From JAXLWB01 sp046328715 (lineage in GTDB: Bacteria > Chloroflexota > Anaerolineae > Caldilineales > Caldilineaceae): 64,000 nt of DNA. Of this stretch, positions 17,162-24,485 are shown one piece after another; the stretch's first letter is position 1, and each line of letters starts with the position of its first letter. The notes below the pieces were generated by a model. The model saw nothing but the letters and a program-made list of their open reading frames with translations. It was not told the DNA's origin and ran no database searches. The stretch spans positions 1 through 64,000 of the forward strand of contig JAXLWB010000009.1 in the NCBI GenBank assembly GCA_046328715.1, written 5' to 3'. The position numbers and the translations under genes are program-made.

Positions 17162-17213
17162 CTATCCATGTTTAGTCTTGGGAAAGCTTACAAAAATAAA
17201 CACGGACAGAAGG
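17158..17213 (-). terminator. Hairpin repeat downstream of the epimerase gene
   Basis: Arms 17158-17174 (CCTTCTATCCATGTTTA) and 17197-17213 pair over 17 bp with two exceptions that become G.U pairs only in minus-strand RNA. This fits a 3' structure of the minus-strand epimerase transcript. The same words recur at 22516-22586. Confidence 0.55.
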
Positions 17214-17264
17214 AACACAGAGTTTAATGGGCTGTTTAAAGCATTGCTTTGCTGGAGGGTTAAC

Positions 17265-18224
17265 CTAGATCCGCCTATTCTCAATCGCCCATTTGAAACG
17301 TGCAATCGTGTCAGCAACGCCTTCCTGGAGCGGAATGTAATTGACCTCGCCCAGCGCGTTTTGTAGCGCGCTGTCGTCTTGACCGGGCGGGAAGGGCAGT
17401 TGCGTGTCGTCGAAGGTGATTTTGCCTTTGGCGGCGGGTTCGGCAGCCTCGATGGCATCGACAATTTCGCTCATCTTTGCCACCGAGCCACGAATGTGAA
17501 AGACCTCGGAGCCCTTGATTGGCGTACGGGCGCAGCGGATAAAGAGCTTGGCTACATCATCGGCATATTGGTAGCCTGCGGTGCCGCCATAGGGAATATG
17601 GAAAGCCTCGCCCTGGGCAGCAGCCAACATTGCCTTGGTTGGAGACGAAGTCATGCCCTGGTCACGCGCCACGCCGTAGACAATGTAGGGGCGCAGACCG
17701 ATGCTGGCTACGCCATCGTCCCACCAGTAGATACGGGCAGTACCTTCGTTGGCTTGTTTGAAGACGCCATAATGCGTATGAGGCAACAAGGCAGCCGATT
17801 GATCGATGATCATCTCCGGGTAATCTTCGGGCGTGCCGTGGACGGCCATGCTGCTGGCATAGGAGACGGGGCCCAACTTAAACTTCTTGGCCGCCTCAAA
17901 AATATTGACCGTCCCAACCACATTGACCGCTGCGCCCAAGGGTGGATTAGCCTTGCAGAAAGGCACTTGCAACCCCGCCAGGTGGATGATGTGGGTTGCA
18001 CCCGCTTTTTCCACGGCGTTGAGCACAGTTTCCGTTTGTGTGATGTCACCCTGCACCAGATGGACGCGGGCGATGGTGGCATCGTCCATCAGCAAGCGCC
18101 AACGGCGTACATCATTGGCCAGATCAAAAACGGTTACCTCAACGCCCTCTTGCAGTAAATTCTGCACCACCCAGGTGCCGATACAGCCAAGTGCGCCGGT
18201 GACAAAAAAATGTTCGCGTGTCAT
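17265..18224 (-). CDS. NAD-dependent epimerase/dehydratase (extended SDR)
   Basis: 319 residues. The N-terminal Rossmann motif is VTGALGCIGTWV (G-x-x-G-x-x-G), followed by the acidic NAD-selecting end of strand 2 (VTVFDLAND). GDITQTETV, IIHLAGLQVPF and VGTVNIFEAAKK follow. The catalytic region is SYASSMAVHGTPEDY with the Y-x-x-x-K pair in HYGVFKQANE. Members act on nucleotide sugars, sterols or aldonates; the substrate is not clear here. AGGA lies 7 nt before the ATG at 18224. The longer frame from 18275 lacks a ribosome-binding site. Confidence 0.85.
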   Translation of the reverse strand: MTREHFFVTGALGCIGTWVVQNLLQEGVEVTVFDLANDVRRWRLLMDDATIARVHLVQGDITQTETVLNAVEKAGATHIIHLAGLQVPFCKANPPLGAAVNVVGTVNIFEAAKKFKLGPVSYASSMAVHGTPEDYPEMIIDQSAALLPHTHYGVFKQANEGTARIYWWDDGVASIGLRPYIVYGVARDQGMTSSPTKAMLAAAQGEAFHIPYGGTAGYQYADDVAKLFIRCARTPIKGSEVFHIRGSVAKMSEIVDAIEAAEPAAKGKITFDDTQLPFPPGQDDSALQNALGEVNYIPLQEGVADTIARFKWAIENRRI

Positions 18225-18248
18225 GGTGAGTCCTATAAATGATTGATC

Positions 18249-18356
18249 GCAACGACTCAGCCTTTTCAACAACAATCAATAAAGAAGCAGCGAAAAGCTC
18301 GCAGGTAATTTTGGTTTATTTCTTCATTCGTTGTTGTGCAATGTCTATATCGTTAC
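18249..18356. repeat. Dispersed ~110-bp palindromic element, copy 1
   Basis: The segment shares words with 31151-31264 in the same order: an ACGACTCAGCC-like start (CTGTTCAGCC in copy 2), CAACAACAATCAATAAAGAAG, then CTTCATTCGTTGTTG and an ATATCGTTACGA end. The CAACAAC and GTTGTTG parts can pair. It sits between the epimerase and the sensor kinase genes, which diverge. Confidence 0.45.
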
Positions 18357-18473
18357 GACTTATCCATCAGTTTTGGCATATATTTTGCTGTAGTTTCAGT
18401 ATATCACAGTGCCAAATGAAGCTGGAATGTAAATCCGCTTGATCCCGAACAGCGCTTTGCCAATTTTTCCCAA

Positions 18474-20213
18474 GTGATCTACGATTTTGTCATGGCTGGA
18501 GTTAACCCACTGGTTTCGGAAAATCGAATGAGTGATCCTCCGCTCTCGCGCCGCGAGTCTGTGTTGCTGGCCATCACCGAGGTGCTGGCGAATGAACCAG
18601 ACGCGCTACGCCTGGCCCTGGCGCTGAGTCAGAAGATCGCCCATTTTATCCATGCCAGACGTGCCTTTGTCGGCCTGATGACCGACGGGGTGATTGCGGT
18701 GGAAAAGGTGATTGTCGATGGCGAAGCACAATCATTGGTGCGTCGTTTCGGGGCCAAGGACGAAGCCGTAGGCTGGGTGATGACCTACAAACGCCCCTAT
18801 CAGAGCAAAGATCCAGCGCACGATGCAAGACTTTCCTCTGCTTATGTCGAAACCTTCGAGTGCAAGAGCCTACTGACACTGCCCATCCTCAACTTCCAAA
18901 ATCACCTACTCGGCGTGATCGAGGTACAAGACCGCTGCGACGGCGAACACTTCGACCAGACCGATATTGACCTGCTGCAACTGATTGCGCTACAAAGTGC
19001 GCCTGCCTTGGAGCGAGCCCATCTTTTTAGCAAGATGGGCGGCTGGGCGAATGCTGTCTCCAATCTGCTGGCCTTCAACGCTTCACTCAATCGCCAACTC
19101 GATCCGCGCAAGTTAATTCACCGATTGGTTGAACATGCGGCGCAATTTATTGGTGCTGTGGGCGGCTTGGCGGGTTTGATGGATGGCACATTGCTCACGG
19201 CGAGTGGCTATCTGCATCATCGCCGTTGGTTGCCCTTCCAGGGAGCGTGGCATTCGGAAGAAGGCTTGCCTGGCTGGGTCTATTTCAACGAATGCAGTTT
19301 TCTCACCAACCACTACTCACGCGAAGTTCAGGCCGATCCGCACTTCATCGACCAGTTTGGTGTCGTGTCAGCGCTCTGCGTGCCAATCATGGATGCGCGA
19401 GAGCATGTGTTGGGCTTTTTCGAGTTGCACAACAAGGCCGAAGGTCGCGAGCCATTTACCTGGTCGGATGCACAGTTTATGGAGTCGCTCGCCAACACTG
19501 CGGCGGTAGCAATTCATAACTCGCTCTTACTGCAAGAGTTGGAGCGCCACCAGGCCGACCTGCGTGCCCTCTCCGCCCGCAATGCCACGATTCTAGAGGA
19601 TGAACGGCGGCGCATTGCCCGTGAATTACACGACGAAACCGGGCAAGCGCTGATCGGCGTCAAGCTCAATTTGCAGGTTTTGACCCGTAAAATCCCGGCA
19701 GAAATGGCCGATCTGCGCCAGGAGGCCGATCGCCTACGCCAACAGATCAACATCTCCGCAACCCAGATCAAAGGCATCGCCCAAAATCTTCGTCCGCCCA
19801 CGCTAGACGAATTAGGGCTGCAAGTGGCGTTGAGCCAGTTGATTCAGGATTTTGAAAAGCGTACCGGGATTGCAGCCCATCTTTCAACCGCAGTTGGCGA
19901 ATCTGCCGATAAACCCACGCAACGGCTGCCCGCCGCCATCGAAACACCGCTCTACCGTATCACCCAGGAAGCATTGACCAACATTGCCCGTCACGCCAAC
20001 GCCAACCAGGTCTGTATTTCCATCGAACAAAACCATACCGAGATCTGCCTGGTCATCGGTGATAACGGCCAGGGCTTTGACACACGGCAGATTCCCAACC
20101 AAGGATTGGGGCTACTTGGGATGAAAGAGCGCACCTTGATGCTCGGCGGCAAGCTTGATGTTCAATCCGAGGTCGGACGTGGTACGATTGTAAGGGTTAC
20201 AATTCCAACATAA
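18474..20213 (+). CDS. GAF-domain sensor histidine kinase (NarX/DegS-like)
   Basis: 579 residues, no membrane segment. Two GAF domains occupy about residues 40-185 and 205-355 (for example KSLLTLPILNFQNHLLGVIE and LCVPIMDAREHVLGFFELHN). A HisKA_3 dimerisation domain follows, with phospho-acceptor His386 in RRRIARELHDETGQAL, then an HATPase domain with EALTNIARHANA, DNGQGFD and GLGLLGMKERTLMLGG. The cognate regulator is the next gene. The signal may be redox or a small ligand, and the kinase lies immediately upstream of the hydrogenase locus. The start is uncertain: GTG 18474, ATG 18492 and ATG 18528 are all possible, with GGAA ahead of the last. Confidence 0.9.
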   Translation: MIYDFVMAGVNPLVSENRMSDPPLSRRESVLLAITEVLANEPDALRLALALSQKIAHFIHARRAFVGLMTDGVIAVEKVIVDGEAQSLVRRFGAKDEAVGWVMTYKRPYQSKDPAHDARLSSAYVETFECKSLLTLPILNFQNHLLGVIEVQDRCDGEHFDQTDIDLLQLIALQSAPALERAHLFSKMGGWANAVSNLLAFNASLNRQLDPRKLIHRLVEHAAQFIGAVGGLAGLMDGTLLTASGYLHHRRWLPFQGAWHSEEGLPGWVYFNECSFLTNHYSREVQADPHFIDQFGVVSALCVPIMDAREHVLGFFELHNKAEGREPFTWSDAQFMESLANTAAVAIHNSLLLQELERHQADLRALSARNATILEDERRRIARELHDETGQALIGVKLNLQVLTRKIPAEMADLRQEADRLRQQINISATQIKGIAQNLRPPTLDELGLQVALSQLIQDFEKRTGIAAHLSTAVGESADKPTQRLPAAIETPLYRITQEALTNIARHANANQVCISIEQNHTEICLVIGDNGQGFDTRQIPNQGLGLLGMKERTLMLGGKLDVQSEVGRGTIVRVTIPT

Positions 20214-20235
20214 CCAAACCATGTGAGGCTACAAC

Positions 20236-20895
20236 GTGAGTTTCCGGCAACGCAAAGCAATTCCAGTAATTTTGGTGGACGATCATGCCCTGGTGCGGCG
20301 CGGGTTGGCGGCCTTGTTGCAGTTGGAAGGTGAGTATCAGGTGGTGGCCGAGGCCGACAATGGCGAAAATGGATTGCAGGTTGCCAGCCAGGTTCATGCC
20401 GAGTTGATGATCCTCGACCTCTCAATGCCGCGCCTCAACGGACTGGAGACGATCCGGCGACTCAAACGGCAACAGCCTAGCTGCAAAATCCTGATCCTTT
20501 CGATGTACGACGACGCTGAGTTTGTGGCGAAGGCGATTCAAAATGGAGTGGACGGCTATCTGCTCAAACAATCACTGGAAGATGAGCTTTTCGAAGCACT
20601 GGAGGTGATCATGGAGGGTGGGCGTTACTTTAGTCCCAAGCTGGACATGGTGCGCATCCAGGAGCAGACCGTGCCCCAGGAAGATTTCCTCACCTCACGC
20701 GAACATGAAGTGCTGCAACTGATTGCCGAAGGCGCCAGCGCCAACGAACTTGCGAATCTGCTCTCGATCAGCCCACACACCGCCAACCGTCACCGCGCCA
20801 ACATCATGCAAAAACTCGGTGTCCACAGCCAGGCCGAACTTGTCCGCCTCGCAGCAGAAAGAGGCTGGATCATCCTCAAAAAGCCAGTGGAGTAG
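20236..20895 (+). CDS. NarL/LuxR-family response regulator
   Basis: 219 residues. The receiver domain has the acidic pocket VDDH near residue 15, acceptor Asp61 in LMILDLSMPRLNG, the Ser in ILSMYDD and the Lys in GYLLKQS. The C-terminal LuxR-type HTH runs from LTSREHEVLQLIAEGASANE through SISPHTANRHRANIMQKLGV. It starts with GTG 22 nt after the kinase gene, with GAGG upstream. It is very likely phosphorylated by that kinase. As the last gene before the hydrogenase operon, it is a candidate for controlling it (inference). Confidence 0.93.
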   Translation: MSFRQRKAIPVILVDDHALVRRGLAALLQLEGEYQVVAEADNGENGLQVASQVHAELMILDLSMPRLNGLETIRRLKRQQPSCKILILSMYDDAEFVAKAIQNGVDGYLLKQSLEDELFEALEVIMEGGRYFSPKLDMVRIQEQTVPQEDFLTSREHEVLQLIAEGASANELANLLSISPHTANRHRANIMQKLGVHSQAELVRLAAERGWIILKKPVE

Positions 20896-21036
20896 GAGAC
20901 CGGTACGCGGATGAAACGGAAATGGCCAAGATGAACACCGTTCGGAACCAATAAAAAATCCGCAAACATCGGTTCAATCTGCGTCATCCGCCTATCGATC
21001 CGTATTTCGCTCCCACAAAAATACATATTTCATGCT

Positions 21037-21065
21037 ATTGATCCGCACCTAACCCCGTACTATAC
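21037..21065 (+). promoter_or_regulatory. Candidate promoter of the hydrogenase locus
   Basis: TTGATC (21037-21042), a 17-bp spacer and TATACT (21060-21065) make a good vegetative-type promoter about 100 nt ahead of the first gene of the locus. The TTCACGCATCACGTTTCA repeat word lies between it and the start codon. Confidence 0.45.
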
Positions 21066-21163
21066 TTCTCACGCTACCTTCTTACGATTTCGGCATAACA
21101 TCATCCGTACAGCAGTGTAATATTTCACGCATCACGTTTCATCCTTGCTTAATGGCGGTGACT

Positions 21164-22075
21164 ATGAGCGGAAGCAATGGTTTTCACACAATTCAAGTGG
21201 ATGCATCAGAGCAGTTGCGCCAGCGGCTAAATGAACCAGAGACGGCCGAGGCACTCAACGACCTCCTCGACAACCTGCCAGTGGTTGCCTTTTCGGTTTC
21301 GGCAGTCGATGGCTTTTTGCGCCGCAGCGAGACGATTGCCGACAATGTAGCAACCGGGCTACGCGATGCCAAAGCCAGTGTCCCCGATGGAATGGGCAAT
21401 GCCGGCGAACAACTGGCAGTGCTGATGCAGTCCCTACCGCAATTGACCAAGCTGATCTCGCGTTTGGCCGCGCTGAGTGAATCGCCCGAGTTCAACTCGT
21501 TGCTCGATCTGCTCAGTTCGCCGCAGACGTTGAATGGCGTCACAACCCTGCTCAAAAACATCGAGGTCATCTCCTTCCTCGTCACCAGCATCAACGGTTT
21601 CTTGGAGCGGGGCGATACGATTGCCGACAACGTGGCGGCAGGAGTTGCAGAATTGCGCAAGATCACCCCGCCAGAAGGGTTGGATCTTGCTACGTTGACC
21701 CAAACACTGCCCCAGTTGGTGCAGATGCTACCTCAGCTTCTACAAGTGCTACCTCAACTCACCGAGATTTTACCCAAGCTCATGCCCGTGTTGCCGCAGT
21801 TGGTCGATGTTGGCCTCAAGCTGCAACCGCTACTCAGTTCGCCCGAATTCGATGCGCTGATGAATTCGGGCGTGCTCTCACCCAAAACGGTGGCAACGGT
21901 CGGTCAGGCAGGCAATACCTTTGTCGAAACGCTGGAAGCCAATCGCCGCACGCCGCATAAAGTTGGCCTGTGGGGCTTGCTCAGTGCGCTCAATGACCCC
22001 AACATGCAACAGACGCTCGGCCTGTTGGTCGATTTCAGTCGGCGCTTTGGTGGCACGGTCGGCAAGAATCGCTGA
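21164..22075 (+). CDS. DUF1641-type helical protein, first gene of the hydrogenase locus
   Basis: 303 residues, all-helical and without a signal peptide. It contains an internal duplication: residues 35-71 (VVAFSVSAVDGFLRRSETIA) align with 130-167 (VISFLVTSINGFLERGDTIA). Residues 182-216 are five seven-residue repeats of the type LPQLVQM/LPQLLQV/LPQLTEI/LPKLMPV/LPQLVDV. The end (VGLWGLLSALNDPNMQQTLG, then LLVDF) matches the C-terminus of DUF1641 proteins, which elsewhere accompany redox enzymes such as formate dehydrogenase. The start at 21164 has GGCGGTG just upstream. Its position suggests a scaffold or electron-coupling partner of the hydrogenase; this is inference. Confidence 0.75.
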   Translation: MSGSNGFHTIQVDASEQLRQRLNEPETAEALNDLLDNLPVVAFSVSAVDGFLRRSETIADNVATGLRDAKASVPDGMGNAGEQLAVLMQSLPQLTKLISRLAALSESPEFNSLLDLLSSPQTLNGVTTLLKNIEVISFLVTSINGFLERGDTIADNVAAGVAELRKITPPEGLDLATLTQTLPQLVQMLPQLLQVLPQLTEILPKLMPVLPQLVDVGLKLQPLLSSPEFDALMNSGVLSPKTVATVGQAGNTFVETLEANRRTPHKVGLWGLLSALNDPNMQQTLGLLVDFSRRFGGTVGKNR

Positions 22076-22104
22076 GATTGGGAGATTCGTAATCTCCCAA
22101 TCTC
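22074..22104 (+). repeat. 14-bp perfect hairpin overlapping the DUF1641 stop
   Basis: GAGATTGGGAGATT (22074-22087), loop CGT, then the exact complement (22091-22104). The left arm begins within the TGA stop codon. Further AATCTCCAATCTC words follow up to the hypA start. No U-run, so it is more likely an RNA-processing or stability element than a terminator. Confidence 0.6.
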
Positions 22105-22126
22105 TTAATCTCCAATCTCTACCCTT

Positions 22127-22501
22127 ATGCACGAACTTTCCATCGCCCACAGCATCGTCGAGGTGGCAGAAAAGGCGGCAATCGATGCGGGCGCAACTCA
22201 GGTAAAGGCGGTGCATCTTCGTTTAGGTGTGCTGTCAGGGGTAGTAAAGAGTTCGTTACTCTTTGGCTGGGAGATTGTCACCCAAGATACGTTATTAGCA
22301 GGCGCTAGCTTAGAAATTGAAGAGTTACCCGTGATTGTCTTCTGTCCTACCTGCCAACAGGCGGTGACCTTGCCAAGTACACAACTCTTCCGCTGTCCAA
22401 TTTGTGATACGCCAACTGCCCAGATCCTTCAGGGCCGCGAACTTGAGGTCAAAGCTTTAGAACTTGTGGACGACGAGGTTTCTGGTCAACATAGCCAATG
22501 A
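22127..22501 (+). CDS. hypA: Hydrogenase nickel-insertion protein HypA
   Basis: 124 residues. HypA delivers nickel to the large subunit together with HypB. The N-terminal MHELSIAHSIVEVAEK motif contains the Ni-binding His2. The zinc site is the pair CPTC and CPIC (about residues 75 and 90) in VFCPTCQQAVTLPSTQLFRC. The start lies directly after the GGAGATT hairpin with no obvious ribosome-binding site. The hypB gene follows after a 110-nt gap that holds another hairpin. Confidence 0.96.
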   Translation: MHELSIAHSIVEVAEKAAIDAGATQVKAVHLRLGVLSGVVKSSLLFGWEIVTQDTLLAGASLEIEELPVIVFCPTCQQAVTLPSTQLFRCPICDTPTAQILQGRELEVKALELVDDEVSGQHSQ

Positions 22502-22515
22502 TTCATTGTTATATT

Positions 22516-22586
22516 CCGTGTTCCTTCTGTCCATGTTTAATCTCTTAAAAGCTGGCAAAGACTAAACACGGACAGAAGGAACATGG
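22516..22586. repeat. 24-bp hairpin repeat between hypA and hypB
   Basis: CCGTGTTCCTTCTGTCCATG plus TTTA (22516-22539) pairs with 22563-22586 over 24 bp with two mismatches and a 23-nt loop. The words are shared with the hairpin at 17158-17213. Confidence 0.6.
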
Positions 22587-22611
22587 ACGGATGTAGTTGT
22601 GGAGCTAGTTA

Positions 22612-23280
22612 ATGGCAAGAAGTCTGCTTAATCTACAACAACGAGTGCTGAGCAAGAACGATCAACTGGCACAGTCGTTGCGTGGGCAATTTCACGCAGC
22701 AAAACTGCTAGCGGTCAATCTTGTCTCCAGCCCCGGCACAGGAAAGACCGCCTTCTTAGAAAAAACGCTGACCAAGATGGCACAAACCTGGTCGGTAGCG
22801 GCGCTGGTAGGTGACCTGGCAACCGACAACGACGCCAAACGTTTAGCACGCAGTGGCGCACCCGTCCGCCAGATCGTCACCGAGGGCATGTGTCACCTCG
22901 AAGCAGAGATGATCGAGCAACATCTGCAAGGCTGGAACCTGGCCGATCTGCAATTTCTCTTTATCGAAAATGTCGGCAATCTGGTCTGCCCTTCCAGCTA
23001 CGATCTGGGCGAAGATCTGCGGGTGGTGCTCCTCTCCGTTACCGAGGGCGAAGACAAGCCGTTGAAATATCCGCCCATGTTTAGCACTGCCGACGTGGCG
23101 CTCATCACCAAGATCGATCTGGCCGAAGTGGTTGAGTTTGATCGCAGCGCCGCACATGCCAACTTGCGGGCCATTGCACCCAACATCCACATCATCGAAA
23201 CCTCGGCCAAGACAGGGGCCGGGGTAGACGAGTGGATTGAGTATATCGTTCAAAAGCGCAGTGAGGCAGTGGGACAGTAA
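22612..23280 (+). CDS. hypB: Hydrogenase maturation GTPase HypB
   Basis: 222 residues. HypB is a SIMIBI-class GTPase that drives nickel insertion. Visible motifs are the P-loop SSPGTGKTAF (about residues 38-47), GDLATDNDAKRL, the metal-binding GMCHLEAEM, ENVGNLVCPSSYDLGE and the guanine-specificity motif TKID. The N-terminal CxxCGC site and His-rich storage region of some homologues are absent, so it is a minimal HypB. GGAG lies about 7 nt before the ATG. The last codons (SEAVGQ) are made of the GCAGTGGGACAG repeat words of the following hairpin. Confidence 0.95.
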   Translation: MARSLLNLQQRVLSKNDQLAQSLRGQFHAAKLLAVNLVSSPGTGKTAFLEKTLTKMAQTWSVAALVGDLATDNDAKRLARSGAPVRQIVTEGMCHLEAEMIEQHLQGWNLADLQFLFIENVGNLVCPSSYDLGEDLRVVLLSVTEGEDKPLKYPPMFSTADVALITKIDLAEVVEFDRSAAHANLRAIAPNIHIIETSAKTGAGVDEWIEYIVQKRSEAVGQ

Positions 23281-23347
23281 ATCAGTAGGACAGTAAGACA
23301 GTAATTCGGTCCTAATTCACTGTCTCACTGTCTCACTGACCTACTGC
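23266..23347 (+). repeat. GACAGTA-word hairpin at the hypB end
   Basis: A purine-rich array (CAGTGGGACAG, TCAGTAGGACAGTAAGACAG; 23266-23305) is followed after a short loop by the pyrimidine-rich complement (CACTGTCTCACTGTCTCACT, then GACCTACTGC; 23317-23347). Pairing is extensive but allows several registers. The array includes the last codons and the TAA of hypB. Confidence 0.6.
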
Positions 23348-23389
23348 TCCACAGCCTTCGACACATTTCACACAAAGGAGTAACCAATT

Positions 23390-24361
23390 ATGGCATCATT
23401 GCTCTGGCTTCAAGGAGGGGCGTGTAGCGGCAACACCATGTCGTTTCTCAACGCCGAAGAACCGAGCGCCTGCGACCTGGTGACCGACTTCGGCATCGAC
23501 GTACTCTGGCACCCCTCACTGGGCATGGAGATGGGCGAACAGGCGCAAAAGATCTTCTACGATTGCGCCCAAGGCAAACGCCCGCTGGACATCTTTGTCT
23601 TCGAGGGCACCGTGATCCTCGGTCCGAATGGCACAGGCCGCTTCGACATCTTTGCCGAGCGCCCGATGAAGGATTGGGTGATCGAGCTTGCCAACCAAGC
23701 GTCGATCGTTGTCGCCATCGGTGATTGCGCCTGCTGGGGTGGCATTCCTGCAACCGAACCGAACCCTTCCCAATCGGTCGGTCTGCAATATCTCAAACGC
23801 CAGCAAGGTGGCTTCCTCGGTGCCGATTGGCGCTCCAAGGCGGGTCTCCCAGTGATCAATATCCCCGGCTGCCCGACCCATCCTGATTGGGTGACGCAGA
23901 TTTTGGTGGCAGTCGCCAGCGGTCGCGCCGGCGACATTGCGCTGGACGAGTTGCAACGTCCACAAACTTTCTTCAAAACCTTTACGCAGACAGGCTGTAC
24001 CCGTGTACAGTTCTTTGAATACAAACAATCGACCGTGGAATTTGGTCAAGGCACACGCACTGGTTGTCTCTTCTACGAATTCGGCTGCCGCGGTCCTGTC
24101 ACCCGCTCTCCCTGCAACCGCATTCTGTGGAATCGCCAATCGAGCAAGACGCGTGCAGGTATGCCCTGCACCGGCTGCACCGAACCCGAATTCCCCTTCT
24201 TCGACCTGCGCCCTGGCACCGTCTTCAAGACGCAGAAGATCAGCGGCAGCGTGCCCAAGGAAGTGCCCACCGGCACCGACCATGTTACCTACATGGCCCA
24301 CGCCGCCGCTGCTCGCATCGCCGCACCACAGTGGTCGAAGGAAGATATGTTTGTTGTGTAG
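23390..24361 (+). CDS. hupS: [NiFe] hydrogenase small subunit, group 2a type
   Basis: 323 residues; the electron-transfer subunit carrying three Fe-S clusters. LWLQGGACSGNTMSFLNAEE at the N-terminus is characteristic of the group 2a family (cyanobacterial HupS, mycobacterial HucS). The usual CxxC of the proximal cluster is C12-S-G-N15, so one ligand is Asn. Other ligand motifs are GDCACWG, GCPTHP, GCTRVQFF, the GCLFYEFGCRGP/CNRILWN region and MPCTGCTEPEFPF. There is no Tat signal or membrane anchor, so the enzyme is cytoplasmic. AAGGAG lies about 10 nt before the ATG. Confidence 0.95.
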   Translation: MASLLWLQGGACSGNTMSFLNAEEPSACDLVTDFGIDVLWHPSLGMEMGEQAQKIFYDCAQGKRPLDIFVFEGTVILGPNGTGRFDIFAERPMKDWVIELANQASIVVAIGDCACWGGIPATEPNPSQSVGLQYLKRQQGGFLGADWRSKAGLPVINIPGCPTHPDWVTQILVAVASGRAGDIALDELQRPQTFFKTFTQTGCTRVQFFEYKQSTVEFGQGTRTGCLFYEFGCRGPVTRSPCNRILWNRQSSKTRAGMPCTGCTEPEFPFFDLRPGTVFKTQKISGSVPKEVPTGTDHVTYMAHAAAARIAAPQWSKEDMFVV

Positions 24362-24368
24362 AAAAGAT

Positions 24369-24465
24369 AGACAGGAGGACAAGAAGACAAGAGGACAAGG
24401 AAGAGTGGAAAAGAGTGAACGCTCAATTCTTCTTGTCTTCCTGTCTCATTCTCTTCTTGTCTTGT
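24369..24465 (+). repeat. GACAAGA-word hairpin between the hydrogenase subunit genes
   Basis: Purine-rich arm (GACAGGAGGACAAGAAGACA and following, 24369-24410) and pyrimidine-rich arm (CTTCTTGTCTTCCTGTCTCA and following, 24426-24465) can pair in several registers. The large-subunit ribosome-binding site AAAGGAG follows 5 nt later. Confidence 0.6.
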
Positions 24466-24485
24466 ATTCCAAAGGAGAAGAGCCA

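Noticed and set aside
23937..24485. Upstream extension of the large-subunit frame over the small-subunit gene
   Set aside because: The translation before 24486 is low-complexity and out of frame with HupS; the ATG at 24486 has AAAGGAG and starts the conserved HupL sequence.
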